Below, piece after piece: positions 42,988 through 56,559 of a DNA stretch of 58,907 bases. Made by a program: the position numbers and the translations under genes. The notes under the pieces are model-generated. The model had not been told where the DNA came from. It saw only the letters and a list, made by a program, of their open reading frames with translations, and did no database searches. Position 1 is the stretch's first letter. Each line of letters starts with the position of its first letter. Origin of the DNA: Comamonadaceae bacterium (GTDB lineage Bacteria > Pseudomonadota > Gammaproteobacteria > Burkholderiales > Burkholderiaceae_C); assembly GCA_013297925.1 (NCBI GenBank), contig JAAFJC010000014.1, positions 1 through 58,907 of the forward strand. The letters run 5' to 3'.

Positions 42988-44841
42988 TTATTTCTGAACG
43001 GGTGGATGGGCTATTGCGTCAGCGCCCAGCATCGTGACTTCGCGCTCTTGCGCCATCAGCTCCTCCAGTTGCTGCCGCCCCGCTTTGGCTATGCTGATCA
43101 AGCGCTCTTCGTCTTTGTGGTGCGGCCAAGCGGTTTCGATTTGAGCCAGGTTGTGGCTGCGAAAGCGCTGCGCGGTGACATGCGCGTCGTAGGGTGTTAG
43201 CCCCAACGCTTGCAGCGTGTCTTCTGCAGAAAGCAAAGCAGATTCAAAGGTCTCTCGCTGAATCAGTGTCACACCACGCGAACGCAGTTCGTAGTAGTGC
43301 TGTACATTGCGAGCGCGAACAATCAGTGCAAGCTGAGGAAAATGCTCTTTGCAAATATCTACGATTTCTAGGCTCTGCTCAACACTGTCCACGGCCACGA
43401 CCAGAACTTTCGCTGTAGCGGCTCCTGCTGTGCGCAGCAGATCAAGGCGCGTGGCATCGCCATAAAAAGCGCGATAACCAAAGCGCATCAAGCCTTGTAC
43501 CTGCTCCGGATCGTGATCAAGCACGGTGGCTTTGTAGCCTGAGGCAGCGAGCACGCGCAGGATGATTTGGCCATAGCGGCCAATGCCTGCCACGATGATC
43601 GGCGCATGCTGCTCTTCGCTAATCTCGGCCACATCAGGCTTGCCGCAATTGGCAAAGCGCGGCATCAATAACTTATCGATCAACACCAAGAGCAGAGGCG
43701 AAAGCAGCATCGATAGCGCTACTGCCCCCACGAGCAGCGAGCCGGTTTGTGCATCAAAGATCTTTAGGCCGATGGCTTGCTGAAAAACGACAAATGCAAA
43801 CTCACCTCCCTGAGCCAGCATGAGTGTGAACAGCGGGCGCTCTTGATAAGGCAAGCCCATGAGCCTGGCCAAACCATAAATCACAGCGGCTTTGAGCGCC
43901 ATGAAAGCGATCACCAGCGCAGCCATGAGCAACGGAAACTTCATCAGCACGCCGAAATCAATGCTCATGCCCACCGCCATGAAGAACAAGCCGAGCAGCA
44001 GGCCTTTGAAGGGTTCAATATCTGTTTCAAGCTCGCGCCGGTATTCGCTCTCTGCGAGCAACACACCAGCAAGGAACGCGCCCAGTGCCATCGAGAGGCC
44101 AACGAACTGCATCAGCGCTGCGATCGCCACCACAAGCAAGAGCGCAGCGGCGGTGAAAATCTCTGGCGTTTTGCTGCCAGCGATCCAGCGCAGGGCTTTG
44201 CGAAGTAGCAGACGACCACCAATGATGATCGCTGCGATCACGCCAATGGCCTTACCCGCTTCCAGCCAAGCATTGCCACCGCCTGCAGCGCTGGAGACAG
44301 CAAGCAGGGGCAGCAAGGCAAGAATGGGAATCGCCGCCACGTCTTGGAACAGCAGGATTGAGAATGCTGATTGACCACCCGTGGTGGGCAATTGATTGCG
44401 CTCACCGAGTACTTGAAGCGCAATCGCGGTGGACGAAAGCGCCAAGCCCAGCGATGCCACCAATGCCACTTTCCATGACATGCTCAAACCAAAAACCGAT
44501 ATGGCCGGCATAAATGCTGCGCTAAATGCTATGAATAAAATAGCGCTACAAGCTAGGACCTGCGCCGAACCCCAGCCAAAAATTGGTCGGCGCATCTCCC
44601 ACAAGCGGCGCGGCTCCAGCTCCAAGCCCACGAGAAACAGCATCAGAACCACGCCAAATTCTGCGAAGTGCAAGATGCTCTCTACATCGCTCACCAGCCC
44701 CAATCCCCACGGGCCGATGATGATGCCAGCTGCGAGATAGCCAATGATCGAGCCCAAGCCCAGCGCTTTAGCAATCGGCACGGCGGCAACTGCAGCGGCC
44801 AAAAAGACGAGTGAATTAATCAGCCAAGAGGAATGTTCCAT
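42988..44841 (-). CDS. CPA2-type potassium/proton antiporter with TrkA-N domain (Kef-like)
   Basis: This 617-residue protein has 12 or so membrane helices of the CPA2 (KefB/KefC) family (1-380), then a cytoplasmic TrkA-N/RCK Rossmann domain (about 400-520, VAGIGRYGQIILRVL) that probably binds NAD or glutathione adducts. The pore signature LALSSTAIALQVL is intact. It follows hemY by 24 bases on the same strand and may read from the heme cluster. Copy 12 of the 41-bp repeat encodes residues 100-113 in helix 4 (AILFIAFSAAFMPAI). Confidence 0.88.
   Translation of the reverse strand: MEHSSWLINSLVFLAAAVAAVPIAKALGLGSIIGYLAAGIIIGPWGLGLVSDVESILHFAEFGVVLMLFLVGLELEPRRLWEMRRPIFGWGSAQVLACSAILFIAFSAAFMPAISVFGLSMSWKVALVASLGLALSSTAIALQVLGERNQLPTTGGQSAFSILLFQDVAAIPILALLPLLAVSSAAGGGNAWLEAGKAIGVIAAIIIGGRLLLRKALRWIAGSKTPEIFTAAALLLVVAIAALMQFVGLSMALGAFLAGVLLAESEYRRELETDIEPFKGLLLGLFFMAVGMSIDFGVLMKFPLLMAALVIAFMALKAAVIYGLARLMGLPYQERPLFTLMLAQGGEFAFVVFQQAIGLKIFDAQTGSLLVGAVALSMLLSPLLLVLIDKLLMPRFANCGKPDVAEISEEQHAPIIVAGIGRYGQIILRVLAASGYKATVLDHDPEQVQGLMRFGYRAFYGDATRLDLLRTAGAATAKVLVVAVDSVEQSLEIVDICKEHFPQLALIVRARNVQHYYELRSRGVTLIQRETFESALLSAEDTLQALGLTPYDAHVTAQRFRSHNLAQIETAWPHHKDEERLISIAKAGRQQLEELMAQEREVTMLGADAIAHPPVQK
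44504..44544 (+). repeat. 41-bp dispersed repeat, copy 12 (inside the Kef-like gene)
   Basis: A plus-orientation copy, antisense to the gene: GCCGGCATA, AAT, GCTGCGC, TAAAT, then GCTATGAATAAAATAGC. In frame in a membrane segment. Confidence 0.82.
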
Positions 44842-44865
44842 AAACTCTTTGTATTCGCTTTCCGC

Positions 44866-46152
44866 TCAGTGGGCTGCTTTCTTCCAAGCAGCCAGCGAGG
44901 CCACCTCATCGCCACGCTGCTCAGCGAGATAAGCAAGATTGCGCCAAGCGCTGCGCTTTAAATTTTCATCGCCCAAATGCGCAGCGCAACCAGAGAGCAA
45001 TTGCTGCGCCTTGCCCCAGAGCTGGCGATGCAGGCAGGCCATGCCAGCGAGGTATTGCAGTCGCGTGTCATGTGGCAACTGGCGTTGCGCCGTTTCGATT
45101 TTTGCAAGCCAAGCATGATCCACAGCGGCCCCATCGGATGAAAAACTCGCCTCCAACGCTCGCACTACGCGGATTTGCGCAGATTCTGGCAACTGTGGAT
45201 AGCGTTGCCATATCGGCTCTAGCCAAGCTCGAGCTCTCTCATGCAGCTCCAGCGCGTCGGGTGAGCTTGCTGAAAGATTGACCAAGCGCATCGCAGCATG
45301 CGTAGCCACTTCAGGCTGTAGGCGCTCGGCATCTGTAAGCGCTTCCCAAGCGCGCGTGAGCTGATCAGCGTCGTGAGCTTCACTCAAACTGCTGATACTT
45401 AAGCTGCGGATGATGCTTTGCGCGGCCTGCAATGAGAAGCCGCCATGCTTGGCAAGTAAGCGAGCAGTCTCTAAAGCCTCAGTTTGCTGGCGCGCTTGCT
45501 GCAAAGCGCGCAGCTTTAGACGCAAGCTAAGCGTGCGCCGTTGCGCACCTTGAGAGAGCGTGGCCAGGCGCTTGAGCGAAGTGGAGGGGTCATGCTCATC
45601 GAGCATCCAGCGGGCACTGCGCAGCGTAGCGCCTTCTTTGAAATGTTGTGCGCTTTTGGGCAGGGGCACATCCAGCGCAGCTTGCACCAATCGCTCACGC
45701 TCAGGCGCATCTTGCAAGGATTGCGCAGACTCTGCAGCAATCAACAGTGCCATCGATTGCACTTCTAAGCCATGCTGCTTTTGCGCGGCATCGTCAGAGA
45801 GCGCAAGGGCATGTTGATGCGCGAGCAGTGCCTGCTTTTTCGCACGAGCAAAGCGACCCGAGAGCAAATGCGCCATCGCATCACGCAACTCGGCATGCAT
45901 CGCGCTTTGGCGCTGACTGGCGCGCCATGCCTTGGCTTGCGCGGGTAAATCAGCCAGCGCACTGAAGGCGCGCGCAGCCAAGTACAGCAATACAAACAGA
46001 CCACCAAGCAAGAGCAGCACCAGATTCAGCGAGAGATCAATGCGATAGGGTGGCCAAAAAAGTGTAACGGTACCCGTGGAACGCGTCGCAAACAGTGCGA
46101 CGCCAACTGCGGTTGCAAAAATCGCGAGAAGCCATAAGGCAAAGCGCATCAT
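44866..46152 (-). CDS. hemY: HemY-type TPR membrane protein
   Basis: This 428-residue protein has two N-terminal membrane helices (about 4-22 and 40-60) and a helical TPR region, as in the HemY_N family next to hemC, hemD and hemX in beta- and gammaproteobacteria. Its biochemical role in heme synthesis is not settled. It is not the gram-positive coproporphyrinogen oxidase HemY. Its ATG overlaps the hemX TGA (46149-46152, ATGA). Confidence 0.88.
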   Translation of the reverse strand: MMRFALWLLAIFATAVGVALFATRSTGTVTLFWPPYRIDLSLNLVLLLLGGLFVLLYLAARAFSALADLPAQAKAWRASQRQSAMHAELRDAMAHLLSGRFARAKKQALLAHQHALALSDDAAQKQHGLEVQSMALLIAAESAQSLQDAPERERLVQAALDVPLPKSAQHFKEGATLRSARWMLDEHDPSTSLKRLATLSQGAQRRTLSLRLKLRALQQARQQTEALETARLLAKHGGFSLQAAQSIIRSLSISSLSEAHDADQLTRAWEALTDAERLQPEVATHAAMRLVNLSASSPDALELHERARAWLEPIWQRYPQLPESAQIRVVRALEASFSSDGAAVDHAWLAKIETAQRQLPHDTRLQYLAGMACLHRQLWGKAQQLLSGCAAHLGDENLKRSAWRNLAYLAEQRGDEVASLAAWKKAAH

Positions 46153-47279
46153 TTACCCTGCGCCGTTGAAGCTGACAAGGTTGCCAGTGCAGCCAGCGTG
46201 TCGTCAATACGCGGCTGCTCTGCGCTTTTGATTTGCGTTTGGATTTGAGTGAGTAAGCCGCTTGATTGCTGCACGCTTCTCGAGCTGCCATCAAAGTAAA
46301 GCGTGGTGAGCTTGGCGGCACCCGCCAGATCACTACGAACGCTCTCAAACTGGCGTGAGAGCAAGCCAAGGCGCGCATTAAGCAGTTTGAGTTTTAAATT
46401 TTCTCGGGCAAAAAAACTTTGCTCAGGCGATAGCAAAGCCGCCTCGGGTGTATCGATCCTACTTACGCGCACAAGGGCACGCGCCTCCTCGCGCACGGCG
46501 CCCACCAGGCTTTTCAGCCAAGAAGGCGCAGCACTGAGCAAACCTGTGCCTTGAGCCGATGTGGGTGTGTCTTTAGCCACAGTTCGCGTGGGTTGTGTAC
46601 TGAGGGTTGGCTTGGAGGCCGTAGCAACAGCATTGGCCAAAGGCATATCGTCCACCAAACGCACCAACTCATCCAGCTTGATCAGCAAACTTGGTGTGTC
46701 AGCAACATTCGCTGACTTCACACGATCTATGTCTTTGGCGATAGAGCGCTGCAAGGGAGCAAGGCGAGGTTGAGCGGAGCGGTTCACGCGTTGTTCAGCG
46801 GTGCGCAGCGCGGCCAAGAGCGGCTCCAAGCTGCCGGTGAGATTAGCCTGCTGCTGCGCGAGACGAATCGCCGAATCGAGATCGACCACTAAATTTTCAT
46901 CGCGAGAGCGTGAGAGGCTTTGCATCAGCTCGTCCAGCTGGCCGCGCTGCATGGCCACTTCTGCAAGCTTCATCTCTTGCAGCGCCTGCTTGGAGGCCAC
47001 TTCTTTCACAGCTTCGCTGGCAGATTTAGCCAGCGTACGCCCTTCAACGGAAGCTGCCGTTGAATCTGCACTTTGCCGGGCAAGCGCTTCTTGTATGTTG
47101 GAGAGTTTGAGCCATAAGCTACCACTAAGAGCCAAAGACACTGCGCTAAGCGCTATGAAAAAGAGAGTGCTGCGCGATACAGGTGCAACAGGTGTTGTAG
47201 ATTTGGCTTGCTCTGCCGCACGTGCCGAATCGTTTGCAACAGGTGTTGCTGCGGGCGTATCGACAGGAGTCTCATTCAT
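46149..47279 (-). CDS. hemX: HemX-type membrane protein
   Basis: This 376-residue protein has a Pro/Thr/Ala-rich N-terminus, one transmembrane helix (about 36-56), and a long periplasmic helical domain of the HemX family. In relatives it is called uroporphyrinogen III methylase-like, but without a methylase motif. The ATG at 47279 overlaps the hemD TGA by four bases. A degenerate 41-bp repeat encodes residues 38-51, forming most of the membrane helix (STLFFIALSAVSLA). Confidence 0.86.
   Translation of the reverse strand: MNETPVDTPAATPVANDSARAAEQAKSTTPVAPVSRSTLFFIALSAVSLALSGSLWLKLSNIQEALARQSADSTAASVEGRTLAKSASEAVKEVASKQALQEMKLAEVAMQRGQLDELMQSLSRSRDENLVVDLDSAIRLAQQQANLTGSLEPLLAALRTAEQRVNRSAQPRLAPLQRSIAKDIDRVKSANVADTPSLLIKLDELVRLVDDMPLANAVATASKPTLSTQPTRTVAKDTPTSAQGTGLLSAAPSWLKSLVGAVREEARALVRVSRIDTPEAALLSPEQSFFARENLKLKLLNARLGLLSRQFESVRSDLAGAAKLTTLYFDGSSRSVQQSSGLLTQIQTQIKSAEQPRIDDTLAALATLSASTAQGK
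47128..47168 (+). repeat. 41-bp dispersed repeat, degenerate copy inside hemX
   Basis: CTGCGC, 5 bases and GCTATGAA at the right spacing match copy 12. The outer GCCGGC end is lost. In hemX sense the encoded IALSA has the same frame as in aroA and the Kef gene. Confidence 0.5.
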
Positions 47280-48085
47280 CCGAGTGATTTTATCGATGCC
47301 ACCACATCCTGCAGTGTGGGGCGTGACGTGCAAACAACAGAGAAGCCTCTCGCCTTGGCCGCTTGCGAGATCCGCTCATGCGTGCAAATGCAAATGCCTT
47401 GGCTTGCATCCAAAGTAGCAGGCAAATTGCGCAAAGCTTGCGTGCTGCTGAGTAGCCAGATACTGCCATCGCGCAGCCATGCACGACATTGCGCGATCTG
47501 CGCCACACCCCATTGCGGCGCTCGCCTCTGGTACACCACCAATTTCTGCGCCACACCGCCGCTGGATTCAATCTGCTGCGCTAACCAATCTCGGCTGCTG
47601 TCAAACACGCCCATATCTCGGCCCCGCAAGATGAGTACTCGCGAGCCAACATGCATCTGCTTCTGCACCAAAGCCCATAGGGTCTCTGAGTCAAATTGCC
47701 CCGCCTGGGCGGCAGGTGCATCGATACGATCTTCCGGAATTCCCAAACTGAGCAGGCTGGCAACCGTGCCTTGCCCCGTTGCCCATAAGCGAATTTTGGG
47801 ATATTTGTTCACAACCAGATCAATGCCGCGCTGTGCATCGAATATGACGGCATTGAACTGTTTGGGTTTAAAAAAAGCTTGGGCTGCCGAGCTGCTCACA
47901 AACATTAAAACATCAAAACTTTCCAGCCGGGCCCAAGCCAGCTCCAGCGCCTGTGCATCGTCTTCTGAATCGACCGGGGCAATCTCGATCAGGGGCAGCG
48001 CAACTGCTTCATGCCCCCGGTTGCGCAGCACTTGCAGCCAAGCGCTGGCTTGTTCTGCGGGCCGTGTAACGATCAATCGCGCCAT
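47276..48085 (-). CDS. hemD: uroporphyrinogen-III synthase
   Basis: This 269-residue enzyme closes hydroxymethylbilane into uroporphyrinogen III. It has the typical two-domain fold with weak motifs (LIVTRPAEQASAWLQ at the N-terminus, FVSSSAAQAFF near 65). It begins 3 bases after the hemC stop and overlaps hemX (ATGA), so the four hem genes form one operon. Confidence 0.91.
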   Translation of the reverse strand: MARLIVTRPAEQASAWLQVLRNRGHEAVALPLIEIAPVDSEDDAQALELAWARLESFDVLMFVSSSAAQAFFKPKQFNAVIFDAQRGIDLVVNKYPKIRLWATGQGTVASLLSLGIPEDRIDAPAAQAGQFDSETLWALVQKQMHVGSRVLILRGRDMGVFDSSRDWLAQQIESSGGVAQKLVVYQRRAPQWGVAQIAQCRAWLRDGSIWLLSSTQALRNLPATLDASQGICICTHERISQAAKARGFSVVCTSRPTLQDVVASIKSLG

Positions 48086-48088
48086 AGT

Positions 48089-49009
48089 TCACTCCAAGAT
48101 TCTTGCTCCACCAGACACCAATTGAGCCGCTGCTTGCTTGCCCAATTGTCTAGCAGCCTCATGTGTCGTCACTGCTGCGCTGCATTGTGCTCTAGCCAGT
48201 GCCGTGGTGTCGTCAAGCTTGCTCTCAGGCTCGCCCCAAGCTGCGCGCAACTGCAAAGCTTTGCCATTCCAAATAGCAAATGCCGCCAGTGGCATCGAGC
48301 AGCTGCCGCCCATGCTGCGGCTGACTTCCCGCTCCGCGCTCACAGCTAGCCAAGTCGGTAAATGGGCCAGCGGTGCAAGCGCCTCTCGCAGATCAGCGCG
48401 GTCGGCCAAAGTTTCAATCCCCAAGGCGCCCTGCCCGGCAGCCGGCAGCATCTGCTCCGGCTCAAAAGTCTGCACGATCCGATCAGCCAAGCCCAGCCGC
48501 TTCAAACCGGCAGCCGCGAGCACGATGGCGGCATATTGCCCCTCATCAAGCTTACGCAAACGCGTATCCAAATTGCCTCGTAATGGCTCGATTTTCAGAT
48601 CTGGCCGCAGGGCTTGCAGGAGCACCATGCGCCGCAAGCTGGAAGTGCCGACCACACTGCCTTGCGGTAAATCGGCCACGTTGCTGTATTTGGGAGACAC
48701 CAAAGCATCACGCGGATCTTCCCGCTCCATCACGCAAGCGAGCTCAAACTCTACGCCCAACTGCATCGGCACATCTTTCAGGCTATGCACGGCAATGTCT
48801 GCCCGATCCTCTTGCAAAGCCAGCTCCAGCTCCTTCACAAACAGGCCTTTTCCACCTACTTTGGAGAGCGTGCGATCCAAAATCTGGTCGCCGCGCGTCG
48901 TCATCGGCACGAGCTGCACGCTGTGGCCTAGTTTCTGCAAACAAGCTTGCACATGCTCAGCCTGCCACAGGGCAAGCCGGCTCTCACGGGTGGCGATACG
49001 AATCTTCAT
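48089..49009 (-). CDS. hemC: porphobilinogen deaminase (hydroxymethylbilane synthase)
   Basis: This 306-residue enzyme polymerises four porphobilinogens. The dipyrromethane cofactor attaches to Cys237 (MGGSCSMP). The N-terminus [13 protein letters not shown] is canonical, and the catalytic Asp is in HSLKDVP. Length is normal. It is the first gene of the minus-strand heme cluster, divergent from ppc with a 92-bp spacer. Confidence 0.97.
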   Translation of the reverse strand: MKIRIATRESRLALWQAEHVQACLQKLGHSVQLVPMTTRGDQILDRTLSKVGGKGLFVKELELALQEDRADIAVHSLKDVPMQLGVEFELACVMEREDPRDALVSPKYSNVADLPQGSVVGTSSLRRMVLLQALRPDLKIEPLRGNLDTRLRKLDEGQYAAIVLAAAGLKRLGLADRIVQTFEPEQMLPAAGQGALGIETLADRADLREALAPLAHLPTWLAVSAEREVSRSMGGSCSMPLAAFAIWNGKALQLRAAWGEPESKLDDTTALARAQCSAAVTTHEAARQLGKQAAAQLVSGGARILE

Positions 49010-49101
49010 GAAATCTAGCGTTTGGCGGCATGACCAAGAGTCATCAAACGGCGTAACCGTTTTGTAATGAATGCCATGGTGACGATGCTAGCATGCTGGC
49101 T

Positions 49102-51921
49102 ATGACTACGCACCTTGCCGCACCCATCGCCGACTCCAAAAAAGACAAAGACCGCCCCTTGATCGACGATATTCGTCTGCTTGGCCGTATTTTGGGCGAT
49201 GTGATCCGTGAACAGGAGGGCGCGGCGGTCTATGAGATCGTGGAAAAAGTGCGCAAACTCTCCGTGGCCTACCGCCGCCATGCCGACCGCCAAGCCGACA
49301 GTGATTTGAAGAAGCTGCTCAAATCCCTCTCCAACGAGCAAACCGTGAGCGTGATTCGTGCGTTCACTTACTTCAGCCATCTGGCCAACCTTGCTGAAGA
49401 CCGCCACCACATCCGCCGCCGCGCGATCCATGAGCGGCGTGGTGACGTGCAAGACGGCAGCCTGGATGCCGCCTTTGCCCGCCTGCGCGCCAGCGGCCAC
49501 ACGCCCAAGAGCATCGCTAAAGTGCTGAAATCCGCCTTTATCTCCCCGGTGCTCACGGCGCACCCCACCGAAGTGCAGCGCAAGAGCATTTTGGATGCAG
49601 AGAGGGCAATCGCCGGCATATTATCTGCGCGAGATGCTCCTGATTTAATAGCGCGTGATAAATCAACTTTAGAGATGCAACTGCGCGCCCGAGTGACGCA
49701 ACTGTGGCAAACGCGCCTCTTGCGTTACACCAAGCTGCAAGTGGCCGATGAGATTGAAAACGCCCTCTCCTACTTTGAAGCCACCTTCCTCAAAGAGATT
49801 CCGAGCCTGTATGAAGACGTGGAAGAGCGCGTGGGCAAGATCGATGAAGCCTTCTTCCGCATGGGCAACTGGATCGGCGGGGATCGCGATGGCAACCCGA
49901 ATGTGACCGCCGCCACGCTCGAGCTCGCCCTGCGCCGCCAAAGCGAGACGGTATTGCGCCACCATCTGCGCGAAGTGCATTTCTTGGGCGCTGAGCTCTC
50001 CACCTCGCTCATGCTGGTGGGCGTCACCCCCGAAATGCAAGCCTTAGCTGACCGCAGCCCAGATTCGAGCGAACACCGCAAAGACGAGCCCTATCGCCGC
50101 GCCCTGATCGGCATGTATGCCCGCTTAGCTGCCACGCTGCAAGAGCTCACCGGCACAGAAGCCGCCCGCCATGCCGCTGCGCCGCAAAACCCCTACCGAA
50201 GCAGCGAAGAATTTTTGGTCGATCTGCGCACGATTGAAGCATCACTCAATGCCACCAATGGCGCGCATCTCGTTGGCATGCGCCTCGCAGCCTTGATCCG
50301 CGCGGTGCAAGTCTTTGGCTTCCATTTGGCCACGATTGATTTGCGGCAGAGCTCAGATAAGCATGAAGAAGTGGTGAGCGAGCTGTTGGCCACGGCGAGG
50401 ATCCAGGCCAACTATTCATCGCTCGATGAAGCCGCCAAACGCACCTTGCTCATTAAGCTGCTTAGCGATGCTCGCCCCCTGCGCGTGGTCAACTTCGAAT
50501 ACAGCGAACACGCCCGCAGCGAGCTCGCCATTTTTGAGGCCGCCAAACGCGCGCGCCAGCGTTACGGCTCGCCTGCCATCCTGCACTACATCATCAGCCA
50601 CACCGAGAGCGTGAGCGATTTGCTCGAAGTACTGCTGCTGCAAAAAGAAACGGGTCTCATGCGCGGCATTTTGGCTGAAGATGCGACGGCCGAGCTGATC
50701 GTCGTGCCGCTGTTTGAAACCATTGCCGATCTACAAAGCGCCGCGCCGATCATGCGCGAGTTTTACGCCCTGCCCGGCATAGCGGCCATGGTTAAACGCT
50801 CATCCAAAGAAGGGGCGCTGGCCGATTCACCCGAGCAAGACATCATGCTCGGCTATTCTGACAGCAACAAAGACGGCGGCATTTTCACCAGCAACTGGGA
50901 GCTCTATCGCGCCGAGATGGCCTTGGTCGAGTTGTTTGATGAGCTCAAAGGCTCCCACGGCATCACCCTGCGCATGTTCCATGGCCGTGGCGGCACGGTA
51001 GGGCGCGGCGGTGGCCCAAGCTACCAAGCCATCCTTGCTCAGCCACCCGGCACCGTGCGCGGCCAAATCCGCGTCACCGAGCAAGGCGAGGTGATCGCCT
51101 CCAAATACGCCAACCCAGAAATTGGGCGCCGCAATTTAGAAACCTTGGTGGCCGCCACGCTAGAAGCCACGATGCTCACGCCAACCAAAGCTGCGCCATC
51201 AAGCTTTGTGGACGCGGCGCAAGCTCTGTCAGAGCGCTCCATGCAGGCCTATCGCTCACTGGTTTACGAAACGCCTGGTTTCACCGATTACTTCTTCGCC
51301 GCTACACCACTGCGCGAAATCGCTGGCCTCAACATCGGCTCTCGCCCAGCATCACGAAAAGCTACACAACACATTGAAGACCTGCGCGCGATTCCGTGGG
51401 GCTTCAGCTGGGGCCAATGCCGCGCCACGTTGCCGGGCTGGTATGGCTTCGGCTCAGCCGTTGAGCACTTTCTGAATGAAAATGGCTCACAGCCGGCAGA
51501 AAATCGGCGCAAGCTGCTACAAAAAATGTACCGCGACTGGCCCTTCTTCCGCACCCTGCTCTCCAACATGGACATGGTGCTCGCCAAGAGCGACCTCTCG
51601 CTCTCAGCCCGTTATGCCGAGCTCGTGCCAGATAGCAAGCTGCGCAAAAAGATCTTGGCCGAGATTGAAGCCGAATGGCAACGCACCACCAAGGCCTTGC
51701 AATTGATTACCGGCGAAGGCAAACGCTTGGCTAGCAATGCAGCCCTGGCTCGAAGCATTCAGCACCGCTTCCCTTACATCGATCCGCTGCATCACCTACA
51801 AGTCGAGCTGATTCGCCGCTTCCGCGCTGGCAAGAAGCCCGAGGACTTAGACGAAAAAGTGCAGCGCGGTATTCATATCAGCATCAACGGGATTGCTGCT
51901 GGGTTGCGTAATACCGGTTGA
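49102..51921 (+). CDS. ppc: phosphoenolpyruvate carboxylase
   Basis: This 939-residue enzyme fixes bicarbonate onto phosphoenolpyruvate to form oxaloacetate. The catalytic His lies in [10 protein letters not shown], the active-site loop [14 protein letters not shown] is intact, SRPASRK follows, and the C-terminus ends in the allosteric-site residues GLRNTG. Start is either the ATG at 49102 or 49093, and neither has a clear ribosome binding site. Copy 13 of the 41-bp repeat encodes residues 171-184 directly after the HPTE loop, replacing a variable segment. It is divergent from hemC. Confidence 0.96.
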   Translation: MTTHLAAPIADSKKDKDRPLIDDIRLLGRILGDVIREQEGAAVYEIVEKVRKLSVAYRRHADRQADSDLKKLLKSLSNEQTVSVIRAFTYFSHLANLAEDRHHIRRRAIHERRGDVQDGSLDAAFARLRASGHTPKSIAKVLKSAFISPVLTAHPTEVQRKSILDAERAIAGILSARDAPDLIARDKSTLEMQLRARVTQLWQTRLLRYTKLQVADEIENALSYFEATFLKEIPSLYEDVEERVGKIDEAFFRMGNWIGGDRDGNPNVTAATLELALRRQSETVLRHHLREVHFLGAELSTSLMLVGVTPEMQALADRSPDSSEHRKDEPYRRALIGMYARLAATLQELTGTEAARHAAAPQNPYRSSEEFLVDLRTIEASLNATNGAHLVGMRLAALIRAVQVFGFHLATIDLRQSSDKHEEVVSELLATARIQANYSSLDEAAKRTLLIKLLSDARPLRVVNFEYSEHARSELAIFEAAKRARQRYGSPAILHYIISHTESVSDLLEVLLLQKETGLMRGILAEDATAELIVVPLFETIADLQSAAPIMREFYALPGIAAMVKRSSKEGALADSPEQDIMLGYSDSNKDGGIFTSNWELYRAEMALVELFDELKGSHGITLRMFHGRGGTVGRGGGPSYQAILAQPPGTVRGQIRVTEQGEVIASKYANPEIGRRNLETLVAATLEATMLTPTKAAPSSFVDAAQALSERSMQAYRSLVYETPGFTDYFFAATPLREIAGLNIGSRPASRKATQHIEDLRAIPWGFSWGQCRATLPGWYGFGSAVEHFLNENGSQPAENRRKLLQKMYRDWPFFRTLLSNMDMVLAKSDLSLSARYAELVPDSKLRKKILAEIEAEWQRTTKALQLITGEGKRLASNAALARSIQHRFPYIDPLHHLQVELIRRFRAGKKPEDLDEKVQRGIHISINGIAAGLRNTG
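49612..49652 (+). repeat. 41-bp dispersed repeat, copy 13 (inside ppc)
   Basis: GCCGGCATA, TTA, TCTGCGC, GAGAT, then GCTCCTGATTTAATAGC. In sense orientation and in frame, encoding [14 protein letters not shown]. Confidence 0.83.
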
Positions 51922-52046
51922 TTGCCTCGAAGATATCGAGTCGATAAGCATTTCGAGTGCTGAATATGTCTCGCCAAATACAGCGGCCACTGTGGCTATA
52001 CCCAACAATCTTTGCGCGCTGAGATTGGAACTTGCCTCCCCTACCT

Positions 52047-52196
52047 TGGCCTGTGATCGGCGTATGTGGCATGGCCGATTTGTTGGATGCAGGGTGAGTA
52101 AACGCATAGCGTTTACGCCATCGTTTCAGGCGACGAGTGTCGCCTAACTCCCGAGGTAGACCATGAAGCTGTGACGCATACGCCGATCACAGGCCA
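52047..52196. repeat. 150-bp structured element with 20-bp terminal inverted repeats
   Basis: A perfect 20-bp inverted repeat (52047-52066 and 52177-52196, arm TGGCCTGTGATCGGCGTATG) flanks 110 bases that hold two further hairpins: GTAAACGC/GCGTTTAC (52098-52116) and AGGCGAC/GTCGCCT (52128-52145). No target duplication or gene is seen. It fills much of the 414-bp gap (51922-52335) between the convergent ppc and rpoC genes and resembles a miniature element or a structured RNA. Confidence 0.7.
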
Positions 52197-52248
52197 CAGC
52201 GCGCCAACAACGCAGGCACACCAAAGATTGAAAGCAAAAAGCCACATC

Positions 52249-52289
52249 GCCGGCATAAAATCTGCGCGAGAAGCTATCAAAAAGATAGC
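52249..52289 (+). repeat. 41-bp dispersed repeat, copy 14 (overlaps the rpoC terminator)
   Basis: GCCGGCATA, AAA, TCTGCGC, GAGAA, then GCTATCAAAAAGATAGC with a perfect terminal hairpin. Its last five bases are shared with the stem of the rpoC terminator. Confidence 0.87.
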
Positions 52290-52314
52290 GACTTGAGTTT
52301 CCCCAAGTCGCTAT
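52279..52314 (-). terminator. rho-independent terminator of rpoBC
   Basis: ATAGCGACTTG and CAAGTCGCTAT form a perfect 11-bp stem (52285-52314) around an 8-base loop. On the minus strand a CTTTTT run follows. It lies 21 bases after the rpoC stop. Confidence 0.88.
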
Positions 52315-52335
52315 TGATCAAGAGATCACTAAAGC

Positions 52336-56541
<4,206 letters not shown>

Positions 56542-56559
56542 TTGACTGTCCTTCCTTGA

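Noticed and set aside
52082-52148. GTTGGAT and GCCTAAC as possible attC core sites of an integron cassette
   Set aside because: The order is reversed relative to attC on both strands, and there is no integrase or cassette gene next to them.
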